Shown here: piece by piece, positions 1 to 8,330 of the stretch
How positions within the stretch are numbered: the stretch's first letter is position 1
Layout of the letters: every line of letters begins with the position of its first letter
Origin: Planctomycetota bacterium
GTDB lineage: Bacteria; Planctomycetota; UBA1135; GCA-002686595
Assembly (NCBI GenBank): GCA_016872795.1
Contig: VGYZ01000031.1
Location: 1 to 41,032, forward strand
Reading direction: 5' to 3'
DNA: 41,032 nucleotides
Made by a program: the position numbers and the translations under genes
Notes under the pieces: model-generated
Told to the model about the DNA's origin: nothing
The model's database searches: none
What the model saw: only the letters and a program-made list of their open reading frames with translations

Positions 1-58
1 GCCGAAGGCAGTGCGCTGGCTGAAGGGTGAAGCGATCCGTCCGTCGCTCAGCGGCCGC

Positions 59-2227
59 TCACGGGCACAGCGTCCACTCCAGTCCCTGCGACAGGTTCGT
101 CGTGCCGGGAGCGGACGGATCGCGGAACCAGCACTGCCCATTGAAGACCTGACCCGAGGAGAGTGGCTGGCCGAGAGCGGTCGGGCGGGCGGCCATCCAG
201 TCGCGCCAGTCGATCGCAAAGCTGCCAGTGCAGGTGTTGTTCGCGCCGCCCGAGTTGAGCGTGTTCATGCGCTGGGTCGGTGCCTTGACGCACAGGAAGC
301 TCGAGGAACCCGTCGCCCACGATGCGGCGTTGCGGCCGGTGATGCCGTAGAAGATCAGGCCCTGCTTCTGGCCCTCGACATTCGCCACGCTGAGCGTGAA
401 GCCGGACACCGCGCTGACGCTCGGCGTACCGCTCGAGGAGAGCGTGGCGTTGCAGCCGTTGGTGGTCGTGCCGGCGGTGCAGTATGTCGCGACCGCGGGG
501 CAAGTTGCCGTGAAGCTCTTGGTCGCCGAGTAGCCGATGTTGCCCATGCGGTCGACGGCCTTGACGCGGTACTCGACCAAGCCCACTAGGCTGCCCGGGA
601 GGAGCCCGCGCCAAATCTGGCCCTGGCTCGCTTGCATCGTGACGCTGGTGAAGGCGGGGGCCGGGGCGACGCGGTACTCGAGAGTGACGGGGTAGTACCA
701 TGTCACATAGTAGGATGCGTTGTCGTAGACCTGCGCGCGCACCACGGTCGGAGCCGCGCCAGCGGTGCGGCCCGGAGCCTGCTCGAGGTTCGGGATGCGC
801 GGGATGCGCGTGTCGACCGTGTTGAGCAGGTTCTTGAAGTAGTACTCCGGCTCATCGGCGTCATTCGAAACCATCACGTCCGTGTCGCCGTCCTGATCCA
901 GGTCGGCGCAGTCGGCGTCGAGCGCCGTGTTGCCAGCGCTCGGCATCGCGGACGCGGTGACATCCGTGTGGCTGAAGTTGCCGGTGCCCGTCCAGTTGTT
1001 GCGGTAGAGCTTGTCCTGGCCCGAGAAGTTGGCGACATAGAGGTCGAGGTCGCCGTCGTTGTCGTAGTCGAGGAAGTCGCCCTCGTTGTCGTCAGCGCCC
1101 GAGCCCGAGAGTACTTGGGTGTTCGAGTAGGTGCCAGCGCCATCATTGCGCAGCGTGATGTCGTCGAACCCAAAGGCGGCCTGCCAGTTGAGGCCATAGA
1201 TGTCGATGTCGCCGTCGTTGTCGCAGTCGGCCATCTCCTGCTCGTAATGGCCGTTGCCCGACGAATAGCCAGCGGGGAATGTCGCGCCGGTCACGTCGCG
1301 GAACGCGAGCGTGGTGCCCGAGAGCAGATTGCGGAACATGCGCGGCGCTTCCTGACGCGCGCCGTGCAGGATGTCGAGGTCGTAGTCGCCGTCGATGTCG
1401 CCCACATCGATGTCGAGGGCCGAGCTCGCCACATCGCAGTTCGTGCCGGTGGAGTTCGTCGTGTTCGAAGCCTGGTTGCCTTGGCACCAAATGCCGGGAT
1501 TGCCGGTCGCGATGGTCTGGCCCGTGAGTTGGTAGCCCGACGGGTTGAACTCGGCGAACACGCCCGAGCCGTTGTTCAGGAACAGGCGCGTCGGCACGTT
1601 GCCGCCGAAGGCGCCGCCGTAGGAGCTGTGGACGAGGTCGAGGTCGCCGTCGTTGTCGAGATCGCCGAAGTCGCAGTCGCAGGAAAAGTCGATGAAGCCC
1701 GTCGAGGGCAGGACTTGGCTCGCCGCGATCGACGACTGGCCCGCCACGCCGAGGCCCGACCAGCGCGCCGCGCTCTGGTCCTGATAGAAGCCCTGCGTGC
1801 CACCCTGCGCGCCGCCCATGTTCACCCACCAACGGTTGGACTGGTTGGAGAGCTGCGAGGTGTTCGACACGTAGATGTCGAGGTCGCCGTCGAGGTCGAT
1901 GTCGGCGAACTCGATGTCGCGGCTCTGGTCGAGCACCGCGGGGAACTGCGTGCTCGTGCGATCCACGAAGAAGCCGATCGTGCCGCCGACCTCGCCGCCG
2001 CGGTTGATCCAGATGTTGTTCTGGTCGTTGCCGAGGTCGCCGCCCTCCGCGAGGATCGCGTCGAAGTCGCCGTCGCCGTCGACATCGCCGAAGTCGACGT
2101 TCTCTGTGTAGCCCAAGTTGCTCGCCGGGAACTGCGTCGTCGCGTTGGTGAACACGATCTGCGCCGAGGAGACGGAGGCGAGCGCGAGGGCGGCGGCTGC
2201 CGCGGAGACGAGACGGGAGAGGGTCAT
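59..2227 (-). CDS. Secreted FG-GAP/VCBS repeat protein
   Basis: Predicted secreted 722-residue protein. Residues 1-22 form a signal peptide (MTLSRLVSAAAAALALASV, then SSAQ). Seven repeats with Asp-rich calcium-loop cores such as DVDGDGDFD, DIDLDGDLD, DLDNDGDLD and DQDGDTD lie between about residues 45 and 455; this is the FG-GAP/VCBS pattern of integrin-like beta-propellers. A beta-rich module follows (about 480-575). The last 140 residues are a Cys-containing domain ending WTLCP, with a CWFRDP motif. Function is unknown; surface adhesion or binding is the usual guess for the family. The start is the ATG directly before the signal peptide. I see no Shine-Dalgarno; a CATATT element lies about 14 bases upstream. 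The next gene upstream is 241 bp away, so it is probably transcribed alone. Five of the roughly 21 ACGT sites in the window fall in it. Confidence 0.9.
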   Translation of the reverse strand: MTLSRLVSAAAAALALASVSSAQIVFTNATTQFPASNLGYTENVDFGDVDGDGDFDAILAEGGDLGNDQNNIWINRGGEVGGTIGFFVDRTSTQFPAVLDQSRDIEFADIDLDGDLDIYVSNTSQLSNQSNRWWVNMGGAQGGTQGFYQDQSAARWSGLGVAGQSSIAASQVLPSTGFIDFSCDCDFGDLDNDGDLDLVHSSYGGAFGGNVPTRLFLNNGSGVFAEFNPSGYQLTGQTIATGNPGIWCQGNQASNTTNSTGTNCDVASSALDIDVGDIDGDYDLDILHGARQEAPRMFRNLLSGTTLAFRDVTGATFPAGYSSGNGHYEQEMADCDNDGDIDIYGLNWQAAFGFDDITLRNDGAGTYSNTQVLSGSGADDNEGDFLDYDNDGDLDLYVANFSGQDKLYRNNWTGTGNFSHTDVTASAMPSAGNTALDADCADLDQDGDTDVMVSNDADEPEYYFKNLLNTVDTRIPRIPNLEQAPGRTAGAAPTVVRAQVYDNASYYVTWYYPVTLEYRVAPAPAFTSVTMQASQGQIWRGLLPGSLVGLVEYRVKAVDRMGNIGYSATKSFTATCPAVATYCTAGTTTNGCNATLSSSGTPSVSAVSGFTLSVANVEGQKQGLIFYGITGRNAASWATGSSSFLCVKAPTQRMNTLNSGGANNTCTGSFAIDWRDWMAARPTALGQPLSSGQVFNGQCWFRDPSAPGTTNLSQGLEWTLCP

Positions 2228-2468
2228 GCGAAGGTTCTCGGAATATGATTGAAGAAGCGGGCCGCGCCCGGCTGGCTGAAGAGCGGGGGCGGAACTCCCC
2301 TTGAGCCAACAGACGGACGCAAACGGGGCAGAGGTTCCCTTAAGAAGACCTCATGATAGGCGACCTGCGGCGAAGAGGGAACAGGAAGGGGGGGGGGTGG
2401 TTGTGGGCCAGGGAAAAGCCGTCAAGTTCCAGCCGTTGCGGGGCCCCGTCGGGCCCGCCCCGCAGGGC
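2228..2468. other. Intergenic region with G-run
   Basis: This 241-bp gap holds no convincing gene. It contains the promoter region of the FG-GAP gene at its left end, a run of ten G at 2388-2397, and a GC-rich hairpin at its right end, annotated separately. Confidence 0.6.
2438..2463 (-). terminator. Possible GC-rich terminator hairpin
   Basis: GCGGGGC (2438-2444) pairs perfectly with GCCCCGC (2457-2463) around a 12-base GC-rich loop. It starts six bases after the stop codon of the small membrane protein gene, the last gene of the minus-strand operon. There is no T-tract, so an intrinsic terminator is only suggested by position. Confidence 0.35.
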
Positions 2469-2675
2469 TCAGCGGGCCCCGATCGAGCGCTCGATCAGGA
2501 CGCCGACTAGAAACAGGCCGCCGCCTACGAACAGGCCCTGGAACTCGTAGGCCATCGACTCGAGCCCGCGGCCCTCGAAGCCGGCGCTCATGGAGACGAA
2601 CACCCCAAGCAGCACGATCACCATGCCGATCCCTTCGAGGATCTTGGCCAGCCACCACAGCTTGTCCTTGCTCAC
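2469..2675 (-). CDS. Small two-helix membrane protein
   Basis: 68 residues, GTG start. The GTG overlaps the TGA of the upstream glycosyltransferase (GTGA), so the two are translationally coupled. Two hydrophobic helices are visible, about residues 7-30 (LWWLAKILEGIGMVIVLLGV) and 47-62 (QGLFVGGGLFLVGVLI), joined by a short loop with charged residues and ending ERSIGAR. No family is recognised. The tight overlap suggests a role linked to the glycosyltransferase, for example membrane anchoring, but this is inference. A perfect 16-bp palindrome (2481-2496) lies within its C-terminal codons and is explained by coding for Ile-Glu-Arg-Ser-Ile. Confidence 0.75.
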   Translation of the reverse strand: MSKDKLWWLAKILEGIGMVIVLLGVFVSMSAGFEGRGLESMAYEFQGLFVGGGLFLVGVLIERSIGAR

Positions 2676-3736
2676 CGCGGCCTCCGGGACGGCGCGAGCT
2701 CCAGCTGGCGCAGGGTTGCGTCCGCAAGGCGCTCGGGAGTGAGCGACGAAGTGTCCGCGTCCGGCTTGTAGGAGCAGTAGTCGGACGCAGTGCTGACCAC
2801 CTTCTCTCCCTGACCGTAGAGCTCGATCTCCGCGGCAGAGGTCGGCGCGAAGAAGCTCACGATGCGCACGCCGCGCGCGAGGCCCACATGCAGGGCGAGG
2901 CTGTCGCTCGTGACCAGCACATCGCACAGCCCGACGCGCGACGCGAAGTCGAGCAGCGCGTTGTCGACGCCGGCATCGACGAGCTGCACTCGCCCCTCGC
3001 AAGCTGCGACGATGTGCTGGTTGCGCTCGCGCTCGTCGGCGCCGCCGAACAACACGAACATGCCCGTGCCGCCCAAAGCCGACTGCACGCACTCGGCGAG
3101 CTCGACCGTCCGCTCGACCGAGAGCATCTTCGAGTGCCAGCGACCGCCCGCTCCCGTGTTGAGGCCTATCACGGGCCCGTGGCTCCCCAAGCCATGGCGC
3201 TCGGCGAAGGCGCGCGCTGCATCCATGTGCCGCGGCTCGACATGCAGCTCCGGCTTGCCCATCGGCAGCCCGAGCATCGAGGTCAGGATCTCTGGGTGGC
3301 TGCGCTGGTTGGCGACCTTGCGGCGGTCGGCCTCCTGCTTGCCGTGGACCGAGAGCAGGCCCATGTCGAACCAAGGGCCGACATCGCTCGTGTACACGCG
3401 CTGGCGCGTCGCACCGTGATGAGCGCCGGAGAGCCGCTCCGCATCGAGTGCCGAGGCGAGCGCGCACAGCGGCTCCTCGTCATCGAGCGAGATCACCCAG
3501 CCCCAGCGCGTCGACGACAGCCGCGTGCGCACCGCGGCGCAGCTCGCCTCCGCGCGTGCGTCGAGCGCCACGACCTCCGCAACCCCAGGATGCAGACGCA
3601 CGAGATCGACCGCTCCCGGCGCAGTGACCCAAGTGATACGCGCGTCCGGATGCACGCTGCGGAGCCCCGGAACCAGCGCGGTCGTACGCACGACATCGCC
3701 GAGCGCTCCGGTCTTCAGGATGAGGATCGGGAACAA
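2672..3736 (-). CDS. Glycosyltransferase family 9 (heptosyltransferase-like)
   Basis: Likely transfers a heptose or related sugar from an ADP- or NDP-sugar onto a lipopolysaccharide-type or other surface glycan on the cytoplasmic side. 354 residues, about the family length. The N-terminus FPILILKTGALGDVV is the classic GT9 opening, with the Rossmann-like loop KTGALGD. The second domain begins near residue 189 with GLNTGAGGRWHSK, and TSDSLALHVGLARG followed by SFFAPTSAAE (about 277-304) forms the nucleotide-sugar pocket. No ATG lies near this N-terminus; a TTG at 3736 is the best start. The gene follows the aldehyde oxidoreductase by 53 bp and overlaps the next gene by GTGA, so the three probably form one operon. 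The exact sugar and acceptor cannot be read from sequence. Confidence 0.87.
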   Translation of the reverse strand: MFPILILKTGALGDVVRTTALVPGLRSVHPDARITWVTAPGAVDLVRLHPGVAEVVALDARAEASCAAVRTRLSSTRWGWVISLDDEEPLCALASALDAERLSGAHHGATRQRVYTSDVGPWFDMGLLSVHGKQEADRRKVANQRSHPEILTSMLGLPMGKPELHVEPRHMDAARAFAERHGLGSHGPVIGLNTGAGGRWHSKMLSVERTVELAECVQSALGGTGMFVLFGGADERERNQHIVAACEGRVQLVDAGVDNALLDFASRVGLCDVLVTSDSLALHVGLARGVRIVSFFAPTSAAEIELYGQGEKVVSTASDYCSYKPDADTSSLTPERLADATLRQLELAPSRRPR

Positions 3737-3789
3737 GGTGGCAGGGTTGTAGTCTCCGCGCCGTAGCAAGGCAAACGCGCGCGCCGTGC

Positions 3790-5796
3790 TCAGCCGCCCG
3801 CGATTACGAGCAGCAGCGCAAGCTCGTCGCCATCGGAGACGAGTGCCTGCAGGCCGAGCGCCTTGCCCGAGCGATAGACGGCGGGACGCAGCGTGCTCCA
3901 GCGCGGCTCCGCGCGGCAGAGCTCGGTGAGCACCTCGAGCACCGTCGCGGGAAGCGCGAGCGAGAGTTCGCGCGGCGACTCGCCCGCGATGCGCACGCGC
4001 ACGGTACCGAGCGCACGCTCGCCTCGAGTCTGCGCAGGTGTGAGAACGACATCGGCCCCGCGCGCGGCTCGCCACGGGCGCAGCGCATGCAAGGCCGCGA
4101 TGCGCGTCGGAAGGAGCCGACCCGTGTGCTCATCGAGCCCGCGCCGGCGTGCGTACTCGTCCCACACACCCCTCGCCCGCAGCCGCGCGGCGGCCCACGC
4201 GGGCACATCGCTTCCCTCCGGTGCCCCCAAGCGCTCGTTGAGCAGGCGCTGGAGCGTCGAGAGCGCCGCACCGGCGTCGAGCAGGGAGAACGAGCGCTCG
4301 TCGAGGTGCGGCGCGAGCTCGTGCGCGAGCTCGTCTGGGCTGCACAGCCCGTCCGAGAGCAGCGCCGCGGCCGAAAAAGCGCAAAAACCCGTCATGTCGA
4401 GCGCGTTGGCCCAGTCCTCGTGCCACGCGACGAGCGTGCCCTTGCCCGAGGGTTGTTCGGGATCGGCGGCCTCGGGCGGAAGATCGAGCCCCGTGCTCGC
4501 ACGGAAGGCTTCCAGATCGGCGCCATCGACCGCGAGAAACGGAAAGGTCCGCATCGGATCGCCGCCGCGCGATGACACGCACTGGCCGAGCAACGCTGCG
4601 AGCGGGGCGTCGGCGCGCACCGTGGCGCCCTTGGCGCTCGGCGTCGACAGCCCCAGTTCGCGCGCGAGCCGCACGGAGCCGAGCGCCAGCCGAGCGCCTT
4701 CGCCGCGCGCTTCGCACGCGTCCGCGAGGAGCGCGTGCGCGTGCGCGAGATCGCGCGGACGCACGAGTGCGAGCGCCGCCCCCACTTCCTTGGCGTCGAG
4801 GCCGAGCTCGTCACAGGCGCGCAGGAGCTCGAGTGCATCGTCGAGGCTCGAGAAACCGAGCGCGGAGGAGAGCGCGTGACTGGCGCCAAAGCGCGCCGGC
4901 TGCCGCGCTCCGCGGCGCGTGTCGAACTCCCAACCGCACGGCGTGGGACAGCCCGAACAACCATGGCGCCCCGCGCGCGCGTCGCGCGCCTGTGCCCCCA
5001 TGCGCGCGAAATCCGCACCGCTCGCCGCGCCCCCGGGCCGCGCCGCGAACGCATCGAAGAGCTCGAGCGTGCCGCCGGACGCGCGCGCGAGCAGCCGCGG
5101 CGAGCGGGCCAGACGCGCCTTGAGTTCCGCTCCGCCGTCGTCGCTCAGCTCCGTCCCGCACACGGCGATGGCCTTGAGCCCCATGCGGCCTAGCACCGCG
5201 CCAAGTCCGCCGCGACCGACGAAGTGCGGCACATCGCCGCCCGACGCGAGGCTCGCGAGCGCGACGCCGCGCTCGCCCGCGAGGCCGATCGAGAGCGTGC
5301 CGCAGGGCCCGAGCCGCTCGAGGAGCGCCGCGTGCGTCGCGCGCGGTGAGCGACCGGCGAGCTCCGGCCACGCGTGCAGTCGCGCGCTCCCCGCAGCGTC
5401 GATCACGAGCACATTGCCGCTCCCCGCGACCTGTCCGGAGACGAACAGCCCGTCGACGGAGCGCGCGAGGGTTCGGCCGAGCGGTCCTCCGACGAGTCCT
5501 TCGGAGTAGAGCCCGGTGAGCACGGCGCGTCCCGCGACGCTCGCACGGGCGGCCGTCGGGAAGCCGCGGCGCACCAGACGCCCCACGCACACCGCGAGGG
5601 CCTCCGGCTCGCCCGCGAGGTCGCGCCGGACGAGCTCGGCGAGGCCGAGGGCCCCGCCGCCGAGCCGTCCGAGGCCGCCGAGCCACGCTTCGGGTGCACT
5701 CCAAGGCCGCGGAACGACGACGGCGCCCGCGGCGAGCGCGCGCAGGTCGACCTGCAGCACGAGCGGAGCCTGCGCAGTCTCGAAGTGGGTCGCCAC
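3790..5796 (-). CDS. Aldehyde:ferredoxin oxidoreductase with C-terminal MoaD/ThiS-like domain
   Basis: 668 residues. Residues 1 to about 590 match the tungsten (or molybdenum) aldehyde:ferredoxin oxidoreductase family, which oxidises aldehydes to acids using a bis-pyranopterin cofactor and one 4Fe-4S cluster. Seen directly: GRGGLGAVLGRMGLKAI (about 195-210), the cluster motif GCSGCPTPCG with Cys280, Cys283 and Cys287, and a fourth Cys472 in DMTGFCAFS. Residues about 598-668 look like a MoaD/ThiS sulfur carrier: an RVRIAGES strand, an ATVLEVLTEL helix, VSDGDELALLLV, and a terminal IAGG. MoaD works only with a free Gly-Gly end, and here Gly-Gly is followed at once by the stop. The GTG start at 5796 is chosen because coding similarity begins there; TTG at 5802 is an alternative. 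No ferredoxin partner or cofactor genes are nearby. First gene of an operon with the GT9 gene. Confidence 0.88.
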   Translation of the reverse strand: MATHFETAQAPLVLQVDLRALAAGAVVVPRPWSAPEAWLGGLGRLGGGALGLAELVRRDLAGEPEALAVCVGRLVRRGFPTAARASVAGRAVLTGLYSEGLVGGPLGRTLARSVDGLFVSGQVAGSGNVLVIDAAGSARLHAWPELAGRSPRATHAALLERLGPCGTLSIGLAGERGVALASLASGGDVPHFVGRGGLGAVLGRMGLKAIAVCGTELSDDGGAELKARLARSPRLLARASGGTLELFDAFAARPGGAASGADFARMGAQARDARAGRHGCSGCPTPCGWEFDTRRGARQPARFGASHALSSALGFSSLDDALELLRACDELGLDAKEVGAALALVRPRDLAHAHALLADACEARGEGARLALGSVRLARELGLSTPSAKGATVRADAPLAALLGQCVSSRGGDPMRTFPFLAVDGADLEAFRASTGLDLPPEAADPEQPSGKGTLVAWHEDWANALDMTGFCAFSAAALLSDGLCSPDELAHELAPHLDERSFSLLDAGAALSTLQRLLNERLGAPEGSDVPAWAAARLRARGVWDEYARRRGLDEHTGRLLPTRIAALHALRPWRAARGADVVLTPAQTRGERALGTVRVRIAGESPRELSLALPATVLEVLTELCRAEPRWSTLRPAVYRSGKALGLQALVSDGDELALLLVIAGG

Positions 5797-5840
5797 GGCC
5801 AAAGGATTGCGGCGGGGCCGGTTGCGACCCGCGCAGGGGG

Positions 5841-5846
5841 AGCCTA
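5841..5846 (-). promoter_or_regulatory. -10-like TAGGCT upstream of AOR gene
   Basis: TAGGCT on the minus strand, about 44 bases before the GTG at 5796, so this gene would have a short leader rather than be leaderless. The element overlaps TAGCTT on the plus strand (5845-5850), which could serve the divergent M50 gene. Confidence 0.35.
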
Positions 5847-5909
5847 GCTTCTTTCGCCCTCGCGCGCGGTGCGACCGGTGGAACCCCCTCGAAGCCCCGC
5901 GCCCAACCC

Positions 5910-5915
5910 CAGATT
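5910..5915 (+). promoter_or_regulatory. -10-like CAGATT, 8 nt before M50 start
   Basis: CAGATT ends 8 bases before the ATG at 5924. This matches the spacing seen at several other first genes of the window and would give a leaderless or nearly leaderless transcript. No clear -35 element. Confidence 0.35.
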
Positions 5916-5923
5916 CGCCCACC

Positions 5924-6850
5924 ATGTTCGGCTCTTTTCCCATCGCCCGCGTGTTCGGGACAACGGTGCGCATCGACCTGTCGTGGGTGCTGCTCGTGAT
6001 CGGCACCGCGGCGCTGTGGCCGGGCGATCCGCTGGCGGCGGTGATCAACCTGCTGCTGCTGTTCACGCTGGTGACGCTGCACGAGCTCGGCCACACGCTG
6101 GCCGCCCGCTACTTCAAGATCGAGGTGCTCGACATCACGCTGTGGTTCTTGGGCGGCATGGCGCGCATGCGCGAGATCCCCGAGAACCCCAAGGTCGAGG
6201 CGGTCGTGGCCCTCGCGGGGCCGGCGGTGAACTTCCTGCTGGCGGCGCTGGCGCTGCCGTTCCTGCTGGCCTCGGGCATCGCCAGCATGAGCGACATCGC
6301 GCCCAACGCGACCGCGACGCTGGCGGGCCTGCTCGCCAACTTCATCCTGATCAACCTGTTCATGGGCGCCTCGAACCTGCTCCCGGCCTTCCCCATGGAC
6401 GGCGGACGCGTGTTCCGCGCCTTGTGCGGCGTGTTCACGGACTGGCTCAACGCCACGCGCATCGCCGCGGGCGTGGGCAAGCTGTTCGCCGCGGGCCTGA
6501 TCGTGCTCGGCTTCGTCTCGCGCCAGTGGTCGATCGCGGCGGTCGGCCTGTTCGTGTGGCTCGCCGGTTCGCGCGAGCTGTGGGCCGTGCGCATGCGCCG
6601 CATGCAGCAGCAGATGCGCGAGCAGACATTCGGGGGCTTGGGCGAGCGCGCGGCCACATTCACGCCGGTCGAAACCGAGGAGCCTGCGGGCTCCGGCACC
6701 AAGACGGACCCCAGCGGGGACGACCCCAGCGGCGCACGCCGCCCGAGCGACAATCCGCTGGCGCAGGGCAGGGCACTCGACGACGAGGCCGTGCGGCGCC
6801 TCGAGCAGTTCCGCGGCAGCATCCGCAAGCCCCGCGATTCGCAGGACTAG
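5924..6850 (+). CDS. Site-2 protease family (M50) zinc metallopeptidase
   Basis: Integral membrane zinc protease that would cut substrates within or near the membrane (regulated intramembrane proteolysis). 308 residues with about six hydrophobic segments. The zinc site is visible: HELGH at residues 53-57 in the second helix (His53, Glu54, His57) and NLLPAFPMDGGR with Asp159 as third ligand. This is the short SpoIVFB-like subgroup, but without a C-terminal CBS domain; instead a soluble acidic, disordered tail (about 235-308) follows. No PDZ domain. The ATG is chosen because MFGSFPIARVFG is the family's usual N-terminus. Transcribed away from the AOR gene. Its TAG stop shares the palindrome CTAG with the stop of the convergent gene. 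Substrate unknown. Confidence 0.92.
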   Translation: MFGSFPIARVFGTTVRIDLSWVLLVIGTAALWPGDPLAAVINLLLLFTLVTLHELGHTLAARYFKIEVLDITLWFLGGMARMREIPENPKVEAVVALAGPAVNFLLAALALPFLLASGIASMSDIAPNATATLAGLLANFILINLFMGASNLLPAFPMDGGRVFRALCGVFTDWLNATRIAAGVGKLFAAGLIVLGFVSRQWSIAAVGLFVWLAGSRELWAVRMRRMQQQMREQTFGGLGERAATFTPVETEEPAGSGTKTDPSGDDPSGARRPSDNPLAQGRALDDEAVRRLEQFRGSIRKPRDSQD

Positions 6851-7752
6851 CCGCGCTGCGCCTCATTCGAAGTCGTGCGCGGCGGCTCGACGGCCACCCG
6901 CTCGCGCCAGACGCGGTCCTCTCCGAGCGCACGGCACGGCAGGCGCGCGTCCCGTTCGCTCAAGTCGACCTCGCCACGCCACACGGATTGCTCCTCGAGG
7001 AAGGGCCACGCCTCGAGCACATACACGCCCGGCTCGAGGCCCTCGAAGCGGAACGCGCCCGAGCGCCAGAGCTCCGCGTGCGATGTGAAGCAGTAGGCGC
7101 GCGCCACGGCGCTCCCCCACTCGCCCTTGCGCCACAGCACGACGCGCACGAGGGACATGTCCATGTAGTCCCAGGTGTCGGAGAACTCGAAGCCGCCGCG
7201 CAGCGTGCGCGCACCCTTCAGCGCCAGGTCCGCGACGGCCACGGAGCCTGACTCCACCCGGATGCGCTGGAGCACCGTGGAGCCCTGCTCCACGCCTACT
7301 GGCCGCACGCCGAGGTCGTAGCTGCCGGGCGCAACCTCGCGCAGCTCGTACCAGCCTTCGAGGTCGCTCGTGGTCGTGAAGAGCGGCGCGAACAGGTCGC
7401 CTTCGGGTGCCTCAGCGAGTACCGCCGCGCCGGGCAAGGGCGAGCCGTTCGAGTCGAACACGCGGCCGAGGATGCGCGCGGTCCCCTGCTCCGAAGCCAC
7501 GGCAGGCTCCTCCGTGGCATTCGCTCGAGGCTCGTCCGAGGCCCCCTTCGCGAGCGCGAGCGGCTCGCGACGCAGGCCGTCGAATGCGGGCCCGGGCAGG
7601 TTCGCGGCGGCCCCGTCCGAAACGATCGGTGCGAGTTCCGACGCATCCGATCGGGAGTCGTGCGAGTGCCACCAGAACGCGAGCGACAGGAGCAGCGCCA
7701 CAGCGCCGAGGGCGAAGAGCGCGCGAACGGGAGGAGCGCGGAGGCTCAGCAC
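6847..7752 (-). CDS. Membrane-anchored carboxypeptidase-regulatory-like domain protein
   Basis: 301 residues with a GTG start. One N-terminal hydrophobic helix (about residues 9-25, VRALFALGAVALLLSLAFWW) anchors an extracytoplasmic region. A carboxypeptidase-regulatory-like (prealbumin-type) beta domain is seen at about 90-150: ILGRVFDSNGSPLPGAAV, then DLEGWYELREVAPGSYDLGV. The remainder is beta-rich and may contain a second similar domain (FRFEGLEPGVYVLEAW). These folds bind or display and are rarely catalytic; function unknown. The GTG at 7752 is preferred because it overlaps the stop of the upstream gene (GTGCTGA); an ATG at 7785 would overlap that gene by 40 bases. Probably co-transcribed with the secreted protein upstream. 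Confidence 0.75.
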   Translation of the reverse strand: MLSLRAPPVRALFALGAVALLLSLAFWWHSHDSRSDASELAPIVSDGAAANLPGPAFDGLRREPLALAKGASDEPRANATEEPAVASEQGTARILGRVFDSNGSPLPGAAVLAEAPEGDLFAPLFTTTSDLEGWYELREVAPGSYDLGVRPVGVEQGSTVLQRIRVESGSVAVADLALKGARTLRGGFEFSDTWDYMDMSLVRVVLWRKGEWGSAVARAYCFTSHAELWRSGAFRFEGLEPGVYVLEAWPFLEEQSVWRGEVDLSERDARLPCRALGEDRVWRERVAVEPPRTTSNEAQRG

Positions 7753-8330
7753 GGCCGCACCTCGACGATGCTCGAGTCGTGCCAAGCGTAGCGCACCGCG
7801 GTGGCCGTGGTGCTCGAGCCCGCAGCAAGCGAGCCGCCCACATTGACGCCCTCCCTCTGCACGCCGAGGCTCCCTCCAACGGTGCCCGAGTTCGTGACCT
7901 GCGCGGTGTACACCGAGGTCCAGCGCACGAAGATCTTCGGCTTGCCCGTCTCGCCCGAGCCATTGAGCTCGATCACGCCCGGGTAGGCAAACAGCTGACC
8001 GGCGTGGTTGCAGATGAGGATCGTCGCGCTGTCGCCGCTGGCAGCGCAGGCACCGAGGAAGTTGTCGCAGACAAGGTCCTCCTCGAACCCCACCGGACTA
8101 CCGCTGTCGCCCGCCCAGCGCTGGCCGGGGGGCAGCGGAGGACGGCAGAAGGTGAAGAGCGCGCGGTCGCCCATCGGGACGCAGGCCGGCAACGCGCCGC
8201 GGCAGGAGCTCTGCGCAGAAGTGGGGAGCGGGAAGAGGGGCAGCGCGGAGAGCGTGCCGAGGGCGCACGAGGCGAGCGCGCCCAGAGTGAGGGTCGTAGG
8301 CGAAAGACGACGGGAAAGGTCGGCTTGCAT
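7746..8330 (-). CDS. Secreted protein of unknown function
   Basis: 194 residues. The N-terminus (MQADLSRRLSPTTLTLGALA, followed by more hydrophobic residues and an Ala-Gln near residue 40) looks like a long signal peptide. The mature part is beta-rich with eight cysteines, suggesting disulfides, and has glycine- and threonine-rich strands near the C-terminus. It ends EVRPC. I do not recognise the family. The ATG at 8330 is chosen because it opens the signal peptide; an in-frame ATG at 8372 would add a poor N-terminus. First gene of a two-gene unit with the membrane-anchored protein downstream. Confidence 0.7.
   Translation of the reverse strand: MQADLSRRLSPTTLTLGALASCALGTLSALPLFPLPTSAQSSCRGALPACVPMGDRALFTFCRPPLPPGQRWAGDSGSPVGFEEDLVCDNFLGACAASGDSATILICNHAGQLFAYPGVIELNGSGETGKPKIFVRWTSVYTAQVTNSGTVGGSLGVQREGVNVGGSLAAGSSTTATAVRYAWHDSSIVEVRPC

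Noticed and set aside
900-2080. DNA repeat array or CRISPR-like spacing
   Set aside because: The repeats are protein-level calcium-loop repeats with variable spacing and diverged bases; no direct repeats with spacers.
632-2248. Long plus-strand frame opposite the FG-GAP gene
   Set aside because: It mirrors the repeated Asp-rich codons of the real gene, is made of Val/Ala/Arg/Glu strings with no domain, and the minus strand has the signal peptide and repeats.
2481-2496. Perfect 16-bp palindrome GATCGAGCGCTCGATC as an operator
   Set aside because: It lies inside the last codons of the small membrane protein and follows from coding Ile-Glu-Arg-Ser-Ile with preferred codons.
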